Below, piece by piece: positions 1 to 7,618 of a stretch of DNA of 19,024 nt (its first letter is position 1; each line of letters opens with the position of its first letter). The notes under the pieces were generated by a model. That model ran no database searches. It saw nothing but the letters and a program-made list of their open reading frames with translations, and was not told the DNA's origin. The translations under genes were made by a program, and so were the position numbers. Origin of the DNA: CAZJBP01 sp964544115 (GTDB taxonomy: Bacteria; Verrucomicrobiota; Kiritimatiellia; UBA8416; JADHWI01); contig CAZJBP010000068.1 of assembly GCA_964544115.1 (NCBI GenBank), forward strand, positions 1 through 19,024. The letters run 5' to 3'.

Positions 1-901
<901 letters not shown>

Positions 902-927
902 GCGCGGGTGATCCCGCCGCGCCAGCA

Positions 928-937
928 NNNNNNNNNN
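928..937. other. Assembly gap (10 N) inside the atpH-atpA junction
   Basis: Ten N bases. The plus-strand bases 797-816 and 940-959 match at 18 of 20 positions on either side of the gap, with an offset of 143. The gap therefore probably joins contigs whose ends overlap, and the bases between the copies, about 817-927, are suspect. An eight-C run at 981-988 close by may also hold an indel. Confidence 0.95.
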
Positions 938-959
938 CCCGCGGTGCCTCCCCCAGGTT

Positions 960-1565
960 TCAGATCGATGCTCTTGTGCTCCCCCCCCGGGCGGGCGGGG
1001 CCCGCGCCCGCGCCGCTTCACCGGCCGGGTCCGTGACCCGCCGCCGGAACGCGCGCAGCGCACCGGCCACACTCAGATCAACCAGCGTATCGCCGATCCG
1101 CGCGGTAAACCCGCCGACGAGTTCGGGCCGGACCGCAACGGTCATGGCGACGTCGCCGCCCGCAGCCCGCCTCAGGCCCTCGGCCAGGTGTGCGGAGGCG
1201 ACCGGCCCCGGCTCGCGGGCCACGGCCACAGCCACGCGCCGCACGCCGGCGCGGCGCTCGGCCCGCTCCCGCATCGCGGCCGCCGCCTCGGGCAGCAGCG
1301 CCAGTCGCCGCCGATACGCCAGCACGCCCAGAAAACGACGGGTCAGGGGGTGCACGCGGTCGCCGAAGAGCCGGTCGATCACGCGTGCCCGAGTCCCGCG
1401 AGGGATCGAGCGGTCAACGAGAACCTGCTGAAGCTCGGGGCTGGTCAGGGCCAGCCCGGCGATGGACTCCACGTCGTCAAGCACCTGTGCATGAGAGCCG
1501 GCGGCCAGAGCGGCCGCGTCAAGCGCGGCGGCATACCGCGACGCCGCCCTGGAGTTGTGCCACAT
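960..1565 (-). CDS. atpH: F1Fo ATP synthase subunit delta
   Basis: Delta subunit (OSCP homologue), which ties the top of F1 to the peripheral stalk. The 201-residue product starts MWHNSRAASRYAAALDAAAL, the usual helical N-terminal domain opening (xxxRYAxAL). It carries LTRRFLGVLAYRRRLALLPE in the middle and ends its conserved part with the typical VGGFTARIGDTLVDLSVAGALRAFRRRV. The ATG at 1565 shares one base with the atpF stop (TGATG), which I prefer to an upstream in-frame ATG at 1619 that would lie wholly inside atpF. The last 25 residues (PAGEAARARAPPARGG...) are low-complexity and lie beside a homopolymer and the N gap, so the C-terminus may be frame-shifted. It is translationally coupled within the ATP synthase operon. 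Confidence 0.92.
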   Translation of the reverse strand: MWHNSRAASRYAAALDAAALAAGSHAQVLDDVESIAGLALTSPELQQVLVDRSIPRGTRARVIDRLFGDRVHPLTRRFLGVLAYRRRLALLPEAAAAMRERAERRAGVRRVAVAVAREPGPVASAHLAEGLRRAAGGDVAMTVAVRPELVGGFTARIGDTLVDLSVAGALRAFRRRVTDPAGEAARARAPPARGGSTRASI

Positions 1566-2152
1566 CACGAGCGGCCCGTCCCGCCGCCGATGCGGTCCGT
1601 CGGAAGCTGCTTCACCCATTCGCGCACAAGGGCCTGGTCGCGCGAGGCATCAAGCGTCTCGCCCATCAGCCGCGACGCCAGCGACGTCACGAGGTCGGCG
1701 GCCTCGGCGCGCAGCGCCGTGCGGGCGGACTCCGTCGCAGACTCAATCTCGATGCGCGCGGCGGCCACCACCGCGGCGGCCTGCTCGCGGACGCGGCGCT
1801 CTGAATCAGCCGCAGCCTGCGCGCTCAGCGTGCGCGCTTCCTCCAGGATCGCGGCCCGGCGCTGTTCGGCCTCCCGGAGGATCCGGCGGCTCTCGTCCTG
1901 GCACTGCGCGAGACTGGCGCGGGCCTTGTCGGCTTCGTCCAGCGCCGTGCGGATCGAGTCCTCGCGCTGGTCAAGGGCCTTGAGAATCGGCTTCCAAGCC
2001 ACCTTGTAAAGCACCAGCGAGAGGACCAGGAAGGCCATCCACGTCAGCAGCATCAGCGGCCCGCTGACATCGGTGAGCCCTTCGGCGGCCCCGCCTTCAT
2101 GCCCGTGCGGCGAGACGGCCACGGTGGCCGACACGCTGTTGGTTTCCGACAT
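1565..2152 (-). CDS. atpF: F1Fo ATP synthase subunit b
   Basis: Peripheral stalk subunit b, 195 residues. A 30-residue N-terminal lead is followed by one membrane helix (about residues 31-51, PLMLLTWMAFLVLSLVLYKV). Next comes the conserved WKPILKALDQRE segment and a long charged, alanine-rich coiled coil (about 60-165), as expected for the dimeric stator. The start at 2152 has a strong ribosome site, GGAGCGGAG, just upstream. It lies 30 bases after atpE and overlaps the atpH start by one base. The histidine/glycine-rich N-terminal lead before the membrane helix is longer than in E. coli b but is common in other phyla. Confidence 0.95.
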   Translation of the reverse strand: MSETNSVSATVAVSPHGHEGGAAEGLTDVSGPLMLLTWMAFLVLSLVLYKVAWKPILKALDQREDSIRTALDEADKARASLAQCQDESRRILREAEQRRAAILEEARTLSAQAAADSERRVREQAAAVVAAARIEIESATESARTALRAEAADLVTSLASRLMGETLDASRDQALVREWVKQLPTDRIGGGTGRS

Positions 2153-2182
2153 GCTCCGCTCCGTCCGTGCTGCCTTCCGACG

Positions 2183-2392
2183 TTACTTGGCGAGCAGGCA
2201 GATCACCGCACAGAACAGGGCGACACCCTCGATCAGGGCGGCGGCAATGAGCATGCTGACCTGGATCTTCGGGGCCGCGTCAGGCTGGCGGGCGATGCCT
2301 TCCATGGCCGCACCGGCCAGTTTCCCGATGCCGAAGGCGGTGCCCAAAGTGACCAGTCCGGCGCCTATGGCTGCGATGGAACCCGTAATCAT
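2183..2392 (-). CDS. atpE: F1Fo ATP synthase subunit c
   Basis: Rotor ring proteolipid of 69 residues forming two membrane helices joined by the conserved polar loop ARQPDA. The ion-carrying acid is Glu55 in AALIEGVALF. Glycine rather than Ser/Thr follows it, and helix 1 lacks the Gln seen in sodium-binding rings, so the ring is inferred to be proton-coupled. The start chosen is the ATG at 2392, preceded by GGAGAGG at good spacing. A longer in-frame start at 2479 would add 29 polar residues and is not credible. It sits between atpB and atpF as in standard operons, with a 111-base leader towards atpB, the largest gap in the operon. Confidence 0.96.
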   Translation of the reverse strand: MITGSIAAIGAGLVTLGTAFGIGKLAGAAMEGIARQPDAAPKIQVSMLIAAALIEGVALFCAVICLLAK

Positions 2393-2421
2393 GTCTGCTG
2401 CCTCTCCGTTCCGATCCGTTG

Positions 2422-2447
2422 CGTCACACGTGACGACCCGTAACGGG
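2422..2447. repeat. Two adjacent small palindromes in the atpB-atpE spacer
   Basis: CGTCAC-AC-GTGACG at 2422-2435 and CCCG-TAA-CGGG at 2437-2447 are both perfect inverted repeats. They lie in the 111-base leader of atpE, about 30-55 bases upstream of its start. They could fold in the mRNA as small hairpins that modulate atpE output or act as processing sites. This role is inferred from position only. Confidence 0.45.
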
Positions 2448-2503
2448 CGCATGACGTTACTCTTCCTGTCCTTCAACACAAGCCCGTTTTCGTCGGTTGT
2501 TCG

Positions 2504-3304
2504 TCAGTGTTCGGGGCGCAGGCGCTGGCCGATGAAGACGGCCGACAGCAGCGTGAAAATGTACGCCTGCAGAAACGCCACCCCGACCTCCAGCATGTAG
2601 ATCAGGACACCCATGAAAAAGAACGGCAGGGCCGCCAGGCCGAAAACAATCAGCAACCCCAGCATGAAGTACACGACGATGTGCCCGGCGAGCTCGTTGG
2701 CAAACAGACGCACGGCCAGCGCAAAGGCCTTGATGAACAGGCCGATAATCTCGATCGGCACCAGCAGGATCAGCACCGGCCACGGCACGCCGTGGGGCGC
2801 AAAGCTCTTCACAAACCCGACGGGACCCAGCCGCCAGATGCCGCCGCCGATCATGAAGGCCAGAGAGATGATCGCCAGGGCCCCGGTCACGCTGAGGTCA
2901 GCGGTGGCCGAGTAGAAGCACGGCACCAGGCCAAGCAGATTGAGCGTGAGGATGAAGAAGAACAGGCTGCAGAAGAACGGCGTCATCTGCCGGCCGTCCT
3001 GCAGCCCCAGGTAGGGCACCGCGATCTTGTCGCGAATGAACGCGACGAAGGCCTCCAGCGCGTTCGACAAGCCCGTCGGCACGCGGGACTTGCGCCGGTA
3101 ACCCACGCCGCAGAGGATCGCCAGCACGAGGATCGCCATCGCAAGCATCAGGCCGTGCAGGGTGATGTACGGCGGCAGCTCGATCGTGGAATGCGGCAAT
3201 TTCAGAGAGCGGGAGTCGGCGATGTGATGGAAAATGAATGCCTGCACGGCATCCACCCGCGCCTGCACCCCGCTGACCGCCTCAACCGTGTTGGTAGCCA
3301 TCAT
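2504..3304 (-). CDS. atpB: F1Fo ATP synthase subunit a
   Basis: Membrane stator subunit that forms the two proton half-channels against the c ring. The product has 266 residues with five to six hydrophobic helices. The essential arginine is Arg199 in FALAVRLFANELAGH. The last helix carries LEVGVAFLQAYIFTLLSAVFIG, the classic C-terminal signature. The more usual RLFGNMxAGH appears here as RLFANELAGH, a mild variant. Two consecutive ATG codons at 3304 and 3301 could start translation. The gene begins only six bases after the atpI stop, so it is probably translationally coupled. Family assignment is unambiguous. Confidence 0.96.
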   Translation of the reverse strand: MMATNTVEAVSGVQARVDAVQAFIFHHIADSRSLKLPHSTIELPPYITLHGLMLAMAILVLAILCGVGYRRKSRVPTGLSNALEAFVAFIRDKIAVPYLGLQDGRQMTPFFCSLFFFILTLNLLGLVPCFYSATADLSVTGALAIISLAFMIGGGIWRLGPVGFVKSFAPHGVPWPVLILLVPIEIIGLFIKAFALAVRLFANELAGHIVVYFMLGLLIVFGLAALPFFFMGVLIYMLEVGVAFLQAYIFTLLSAVFIGQRLRPEH

Positions 3305-3310
3305 CCACTC

Positions 3311-3718
3311 TCATCCCCGCCTATGGAGATGCACCACCTCAGCGCCCACAAACGCGAGCAAGGCCGCCGCGGCCATCAGGCCGAAGGCGGCGAAACCCGT
3401 CGGAAAGACAACGAAATAACCAATTAGGATACTCAACATAACAAGCCAGCGCAAGCCATTGGCGGCCACCCCCCACAGCGGGGCCTCCGAACGGGCCCGA
3501 CTCACCGCGCGGGCGTTGATCCCGCGCGCCGCCGCCGCATTCACGCAGGCGACGAGCCAGCCGGCCAACGCATGCGGACGGGAGACGACACCTTCGACGG
3601 CGTACACCATCGCCAGGCCAACCGCGCCACCCAGGCCGGCTGCCGCGGCGTAGCCGAGGGCGGCGACGGGGAACGCGGCGCGGGGTTCACGGTTCGACCG
3701 GCCGGCGCCTCCCTTCAC
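3311..3718 (-). CDS. atpI: ATP synthase subunit I (AtpI-like membrane protein)
   Basis: Small membrane protein of about 135 residues encoded at the head of many F-type ATP synthase operons, thought to help c-ring assembly or ion homeostasis. Four hydrophobic segments are visible: PVAALGYAAAAGLGGAVGLA, ALAGWLVACVNAAAA, NGLRWLVMLSILIGYFVVF and AAFGLMAAAALLAFVGAEVV, with a short basic tail HLHRRG. The start is the GTG at 3718, whose GTGA overlaps the stop of atpZ; the frame stays open upstream, but that part overlaps atpZ in another frame and is not plausible protein. AtpI proteins are poorly conserved, so the call rests on topology and on its place between atpZ and atpB. The GTG start makes low, coupled expression likely. 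Confidence 0.8.
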   Translation of the reverse strand: MKGGAGRSNREPRAAFPVAALGYAAAAGLGGAVGLAMVYAVEGVVSRPHALAGWLVACVNAAAARGINARAVSRARSEAPLWGVAANGLRWLVMLSILIGYFVVFPTGFAAFGLMAAAALLAFVGAEVVHLHRRG

Positions 3719-4011
3719 GATGTCCCGTCCTTGCCCTTTTGGGGAGCTTTGTGAGGATCGATCTGGCGAATGGCCTTCCATGCCTCGTACAGGCCGAACC
3801 CGAAGCCGAGCAGCAGTCCGACCACCGTCCAGAACACCCCCGAGCCCCGCGCCCGGTCCAGCCACCAGCCCAGCCCGGCGAACACGATCATCCCCGCGGC
3901 CATGGTCGTTCCCAGGGATAGCGCGGCCCCCACCCCCTCCGACGCACCGGGCACGGACGGTGGCTCCCGGCGGGCAGGGCCGGATCGGGGAGGTTTGTCG
4001 GCGGTCTTCAT
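3715..4011 (-). CDS. atpZ: AtpZ/AtpI family protein, first gene of the ATP synthase operon
   Basis: Protein of 98 residues with a polar proline-rich N-terminus (MKTADKPPRSGPARREPPSV) and two membrane helices, about 32-52 (SLGTTMAAGMIVFAGLGWWLD) and 59-78 (VFWTVVGLLLGFGFGLYEAW). This is the pattern of the ATPase_gene1/AtpZ family, with the typical GWWLD and GFGLYEA motifs. AtpZ and AtpI are proposed to act together in ion balance or in assembling the ATP synthase. The ATG at 4011 is chosen; the upstream in-frame ATG at 4155 would run through the promoter region into the divergent gene. No strong ribosome site is seen. It opens the operon and overlaps atpI by four bases (GTGA). Confidence 0.85.
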   Translation of the reverse strand: MKTADKPPRSGPARREPPSVPGASEGVGAALSLGTTMAAGMIVFAGLGWWLDRARGSGVFWTVVGLLLGFGFGLYEAWKAIRQIDPHKAPQKGKDGTS

Positions 4012-4067
4012 CCGTGTCAAGCGGCCGCAGCCGACCGCGACACCTACTTCGGCTTTTTCGGTCTCTC

Positions 4068-4096
4068 TTGTCAAGTCGGGGGCTTTCGCGTACAAG
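4068..4096 (+). promoter_or_regulatory. Candidate sigma70-like promoter of the cytidylate-kinase-like gene
   Basis: TTGTCA at 4068-4073 and TACAAG at 4091-4096 are separated by 17 bases, about 57 bases before the start codon at 4154. The -35 box lies in the near-palindrome CTTGTCAAG and overlaps the opposite-strand TTGACA of the ATP synthase operon, so the two divergent promoters could compete. Confidence 0.4.
4069..4074 (-). promoter_or_regulatory. Candidate -35 box for the ATP synthase operon
   Basis: Read on the minus strand this is a perfect TTGACA, 58 bases before the atpZ start. No good -10 box is found 16-19 bases downstream (GAAGTA is the best), so the promoter is doubtful. A second TTGACA occurs too close to the atpZ start to serve as a -35 box. 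Confidence 0.3.
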
Positions 4097-4153
4097 ATAG
4101 CCAGCGAGACTGCGAAGCCTGTGGGAGCCTCTGTTGCGAGGAGGAAGGGAAGC

Positions 4154-4858
4154 ATGAACCACCTGAAGATGATCCATGACTACCTGAAGAAGAAGGCCCC
4201 CATCGAATCCATCCCGCGCACCGGGCTGCCCTTCGTCACCATCTCGCGCCAGACCGGCGCCGGCGGCCACCTGCTGGCCCATGTGCTGATCACCGACTTC
4301 CTCAACGAGAAGGACCGCAACCTATTCCGCGGGTGGCACGTCTTCGACCGGGAGCTATGCGAGATCGTGGCCGTGGATCCGGAACTCAGGACCAACATGG
4401 AATCGCTTCTAGCGGAGAGCTACCAGTCGGAGTTCAAGGAGTTCATCGACAGCCTCTTCGTCGGCCGTCCCCAGCAGTACCTGCTCCACAAGAAGACATT
4501 CCACGTCGTGCGGATTCTGGCGCTGCTCGGCAAAGTCATCATCGTCGGCCGCGGCGGGGCCATGGTCACACGCGACATCCCGGGCGGCATCAACGTCCGC
4601 CTGGTTGCCCCGGAAGTAACCCGCGTCCGGTGGATGATGCACAAGCTCAGCCTCGACAAGGACGCGGCGCTCAAGCTGGTGAGGAAGCAGGATGCCGACC
4701 GGCGCAGGCTGGCGAGTACCTTCTTCCGTAAGGACGCCGATGACCCGCTGAACTACGACGTGGTGTGGAATAGCGAAACGGTGAATCCGCACGAGATGTC
4801 CCGCGCCGTCATCGGCATGCTGAACCGCCGTTTTGGCGGCAAGGTGCGCGAGGACTAA
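4154..4858 (+). CDS. Cytidylate kinase-like family protein
   Basis: Protein of 234 residues resembling the cytidylate kinase-like family (Pfam Cytidylate_kin2). Visible motifs are FVTISRQTGAGGHLLA (28-43), in the place of the P-loop with a degenerate glycine pattern, FDRELCEIVA (64-73), VIIVGRGGA (128-136), NVRLVAPEVTRVRWMM (147-162), and DPLNYDVVWNSETVNP near the C-terminus. In Cmk these regions bind ATP and the nucleotide monophosphate, but the substrate of this family is not established, so CMP kinase activity should not be assumed. The ATG at 4154 is preceded by a strong GAGGAGGAAGGGA site. The frame is open far upstream, but that part reads through the operon promoter region. It is transcribed divergently from the ATP synthase genes and converges on the dehydrogenase gene 38 bases downstream. 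Confidence 0.82.
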   Translation: MNHLKMIHDYLKKKAPIESIPRTGLPFVTISRQTGAGGHLLAHVLITDFLNEKDRNLFRGWHVFDRELCEIVAVDPELRTNMESLLAESYQSEFKEFIDSLFVGRPQQYLLHKKTFHVVRILALLGKVIIVGRGGAMVTRDIPGGINVRLVAPEVTRVRWMMHKLSLDKDAALKLVRKQDADRRRLASTFFRKDADDPLNYDVVWNSETVNPHEMSRAVIGMLNRRFGGKVRED

Positions 4859-4896
4859 AGGGCTGCGGACGACGGCGAGCGGCGTGAGCTCGGCCT

Positions 4897-6015
4897 CTAC
4901 CGCGGCCCGAAGAGGTGCCGCAGGATGGCGGATACGTCGGCTGCGGAGACAGGGCGCGGGTTGGCGGCGGTGGAGCCCGAGGCCAGCGTCTCGGACAGGA
5001 TGCCCGGCTCATCGAGAATCGCCTGGCCGGCGAACGGCGTCGCAATGCCGAGGTCGCGAAGCAGCGCCAGGCCGAACTCCTCGAGATCAGCGCCGACAGC
5101 AGCCCCCAGCCGCTCATAAGCATCCGCGGCGAAGGGCCGGTTGAACGCCAGCACGGCCGGCAGGCAGACCGCACAGCACACGCCGTGCGCCACGTGGTAG
5201 CGGGCGCCGAGCGGATGCGCCAGGCCGTGCACTAGCCCCAGGCGCGCGTTGGACAGCGCGAGGCCGGCGAGGTAGCTGCCCTCCATCAGCGCTTCCCCCG
5301 CGGCCCCGGACGGCCCGCGCCGGCAGGCGTCGACCAGGTTCGCCGCCAGCAGGCCGGCCGCCTCCAGCGCCCACGCCCGCGTCACCGCCGTGGCGTACCG
5401 GCTCAAGTAGGCTTCGACGGCCTGCACAAAGGCATCCATGCCCGAGGCGGTCAGCACCGCCGGAGGACAGGAGGCCAGCAGATCGGCGTCGAGCGCGACG
5501 ACGCGCGCCATGTGCGAGGCGTGGCGGATGGATTTCTTCACCCCAGTCCGCGCGTTGGTCAGCACCGACACGGTCGTCGCCTCGGACCCCGTGCCGGCGG
5601 TGGACGGCGCGGCCAGAAAAGGCACGCGCGACGGCGGCAGAGCCGCCCCGTCGTGATAGGCCTCCGCGGGCAGCGGCGCATCGAGCAGCCCCGCAGCCGA
5701 CTTGGCGAGGTCCAGCACGCTGCCCCCGCCCACCGCCATCACCCAGTCGGGCCGGTGCGCCCGGGCCGCACCCCGGCAGCGCTCCACCTGCTCAAGGGTT
5801 GGCTCGCCGCCTTCGTGCGGGTAAACCCGCACGCAGCCGTCGGCCGGATCCATCCCCAGGCGCGCCGCCAGCCCGCCCGCCTGCAGCGAACGGCTGCACA
5901 CCAGGAGCCCGCGCGGCCCGAAGGCCCGCGCCTCAGAAAGGAGCCGTGCGCAAGATCCCCGGCCGTTGAACGTCAACGGGGGCAGCGACAGCATGACCGG
6001 CAGGGAGGTGGGCAT
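4897..6015 (-). CDS. Iron-containing (group III) alcohol dehydrogenase
   Basis: NAD(P)-dependent oxidoreductase of the Fe-ADH family, 372 residues, close to the family norm. The N-terminal domain has the dinucleotide-binding GGGSVLDLAKS (96-106) and STAGTGSEAT (138-147). The C-terminal helical domain carries the metal site: Asp194 in GMDAFVQAVEAYLS, His263 in LVHGLAHPLG and His277 in RYHVAHG. The fourth usual ligand, histidine four residues after Asp194, is Gln198 here, so metal identity or activity may differ from FucO-type enzymes. The substrate is unknown. The start codon lies one base after the cupin stop, so the two are very probably co-transcribed. It is the last gene of the minus-strand set that begins with the radical SAM protein. 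Confidence 0.9.
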   Translation of the reverse strand: MPTSLPVMLSLPPLTFNGRGSCARLLSEARAFGPRGLLVCSRSLQAGGLAARLGMDPADGCVRVYPHEGGEPTLEQVERCRGAARAHRPDWVMAVGGGSVLDLAKSAAGLLDAPLPAEAYHDGAALPPSRVPFLAAPSTAGTGSEATTVSVLTNARTGVKKSIRHASHMARVVALDADLLASCPPAVLTASGMDAFVQAVEAYLSRYATAVTRAWALEAAGLLAANLVDACRRGPSGAAGEALMEGSYLAGLALSNARLGLVHGLAHPLGARYHVAHGVCCAVCLPAVLAFNRPFAADAYERLGAAVGADLEEFGLALLRDLGIATPFAGQAILDEPGILSETLASGSTAANPRPVSAADVSAILRHLFGPR

Positions 6016-6016
6016 C

Positions 6017-6364
6017 TCAATAGCACATGATCACGGCAATCAGTTTCAGATCGACCGCGCCGTCATTAATGACCGCATGGGACCCGCCCAGCCCGGTCAG
6101 CACAGCATCGCCGGCTGCGACCCGTGTGCGGGTCTGCCCGTCTTCCAGCAGGCCGCTGCCGGCGGTGATGATGTAGACCTCGTCCTCGGTCTCATGGGCG
6201 TGCGGGCCGATGCTGGCGCCGGGCGGGATCGTCAGCTCGGCGCACAGGCGCGACCGCGCCTTCATCTCGTCTTTCTCGAAGAAGTGCCGGAACGTGATGG
6301 TTCCCGAGCCCCCGCGCATGTTGTCGCGGGTTTCCACCTTCATCGCCGAGGCGTTGCGGATCAT
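6017..6364 (-). CDS. Small single-domain cupin protein
   Basis: Protein of 115 residues with one cupin beta-barrel. Motif 1 reads PPGASIGPHAHETEDEVYIITAGSG, containing the canonical HxH...E metal ligands, and motif 2 is the degenerate GDAVLTGLGGSHAVIND with its histidine. Such proteins may be metal-dependent isomerases, dioxygenases, or sugar or ligand sensors; the sequence does not decide. The start chosen is the ATG at 6364 with AGGAG eight bases upstream, rather than an in-frame ATG at 6391 that overlaps the preceding gene. It sits 23 bases after the LTxxQ-repeat gene and one base before the alcohol dehydrogenase gene, so a shared operon is likely. A cupin beside a dehydrogenase fits small-molecule metabolism. 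Confidence 0.85.
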   Translation of the reverse strand: MIRNASAMKVETRDNMRGGSGTITFRHFFEKDEMKARSRLCAELTIPPGASIGPHAHETEDEVYIITAGSGLLEDGQTRTRVAAGDAVLTGLGGSHAVINDGAVDLKLIAVIMCY

Positions 6365-6387
6365 GGGATGGACTCCTGCGCGCCGCC

Positions 6388-7533
6388 TCACGGGTGAGCA
6401 GCTTCATTCGTCACGCCGCCCACGGGCAGGACTTGGACGGCCGCCTTCGGCGGCGGCAGCTTCGCCCGCTGTTCATCGGTCAGCACCGAGGCCTTGACCT
6501 TCTCCATGACATCCCGGCGCGCGGTGTTTCGCGCGTTGACGTCCGGCGATCCGACAAAACCCTCCGCGGCCTCGCGGCACATCGCCCGCACCTTCGCATT
6601 CTGCTCGGGGTCGAGGCTGCAGCCGTGGAAGGCATTGATCAGCGACTCGTAAAGGCGATTGACTTCCAGGTCGAGTCTCTGCGCGTCCGTCAGGACGGTT
6701 GTCCTGACTTTCTCCAGCGCGTCGCGACCCGCCGCAACGGCAGTGCTCGAGCGCTGAGCGCCCGCCGCCGCCGGAGCCGCCTTCGCCGCTTTCGCCGCTT
6801 CCAGGCAGATGGCCTGCACCCGCGTCTGCTGCTCGGGCGTCAGCGAGCAGCCGCGCAATTCACGCCGGACTCTGGAGTATACGGGCTGGACGAGCACTTG
6901 GTCGCGCTGCTCCTGCGTCAGGATCTGGGTCTCGACCTCCGCGTTCAGCTTCGCATAGTCCACCCGCGCCTGGGCGTTGGTGGGGGACAGGGCGCTGACC
7001 GCCTGCTTGCACAGCTCCCGGATCTTCGCCTTCTGGTCCTCGGAAATGTCGCAGCCCCGCAGGCGCCCGGTGATCAGGGACTGGTATACGCCAAACACCT
7101 GCGATTCCTGGCGCTGTTCGGGCGTCATCACCTCCAGGATAGACTGCGAGTACTTGCGGTAGACTTCGATCTGCCGGCTCGACACCTCGCTCATCTCACG
7201 CCGGATCTTTTCCTGCGACGCCGCGTCCCCCGACTTGACGGCGGCAGACAGCGCCGCCTGCTGCGCCTTCACGTTCTCCTGCTGCCGCCCCAGCTCAGCT
7301 TCCTGCTCCTCCAGAATGGCGCGGATCCGCGACTGCTGGTTGCTGCTGAGGCCCAGCGCGGCGGTCATCTGCTCCAGCCGCTTCTCCCGCGCCTGCGCCC
7401 GCGACGGCATGACCGCGTTGGTCATGTCCGCGGCGGCCGGCACCGGCGCTTCCTGAGCCATAGCCCCTGCGGCCGCCGCCGCCAGCAGCGCCGCGGCCAT
7501 CGTGATCGTCCACACGTTCGATGCGATCTTCAT
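6388..7533 (-). CDS. Secreted LTxxQ-repeat protein with three paired-cysteine motifs
   Basis: Exported protein of 381 residues of unknown function. Residues 1-26 form a signal peptide (basic start, alanine/leucine core, cleavage after AMA). The region 45-140 resembles Spy/CpxP periplasmic proteins, with GLSSNQQSRIRAIL, long charged helices and VMTPEQRQ. After it come three repeats of roughly 70-76 residues. Each carries a Gly-Cys-x13-Cys helix (Cys161/175, Cys229/243, Cys305/319) followed by an LTxxQR motif (205, 281, 351). No CxxCH haem motif is present. The paired cysteines may form disulfides or bind metal in the periplasm; this is inference. The ATG at 7533 has GGGAGAG upstream. It lies 85 bases after the radical SAM gene and 23 before the cupin gene. 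Confidence 0.8.
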   Translation of the reverse strand: MKIASNVWTITMAAALLAAAAAGAMAQEAPVPAAADMTNAVMPSRAQAREKRLEQMTAALGLSSNQQSRIRAILEEQEAELGRQQENVKAQQAALSAAVKSGDAASQEKIRREMSEVSSRQIEVYRKYSQSILEVMTPEQRQESQVFGVYQSLITGRLRGCDISEDQKAKIRELCKQAVSALSPTNAQARVDYAKLNAEVETQILTQEQRDQVLVQPVYSRVRRELRGCSLTPEQQTRVQAICLEAAKAAKAAPAAAGAQRSSTAVAAGRDALEKVRTTVLTDAQRLDLEVNRLYESLINAFHGCSLDPEQNAKVRAMCREAAEGFVGSPDVNARNTARRDVMEKVKASVLTDEQRAKLPPPKAAVQVLPVGGVTNEAAHP

Positions 7534-7618
7534 ATCGTCTCTCCCTCACGCGGCAGGCAACCGCACCCATGCGCACGCCACACCGCGCAGGCATGGTGCA
7601 GCCCGGACCGCCGGACAG

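Noticed and set aside
2183..2392. Sodium-driven ATP synthase
   Set aside because: Subunit c lacks the Gln and Ser/Thr ligands of sodium-binding rings; Glu55 is followed by Gly.
2393..2479. Longer subunit c starting at 2479
   Set aside because: It adds 29 charged residues unlike any c subunit, while the ATG at 2392 has a good ribosome site.
3770..4153. Upstream extension of the cytidylate-kinase-like gene
   Set aside because: The frame is open but reads across atpZ and the promoter region; the ATG at 4154 has a strong ribosome site and begins the homologous part.
4859..4896. Terminator between the kinase-like and dehydrogenase genes
   Set aside because: Only a five-base stem (CGAGC/GCTCG) with no T-run is visible, which is not enough to call.
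6388..7533. Multihaem cytochrome because of repeated cysteines
   Set aside because: No CxxCH motif is present; the pairs are spaced C-x13-C.
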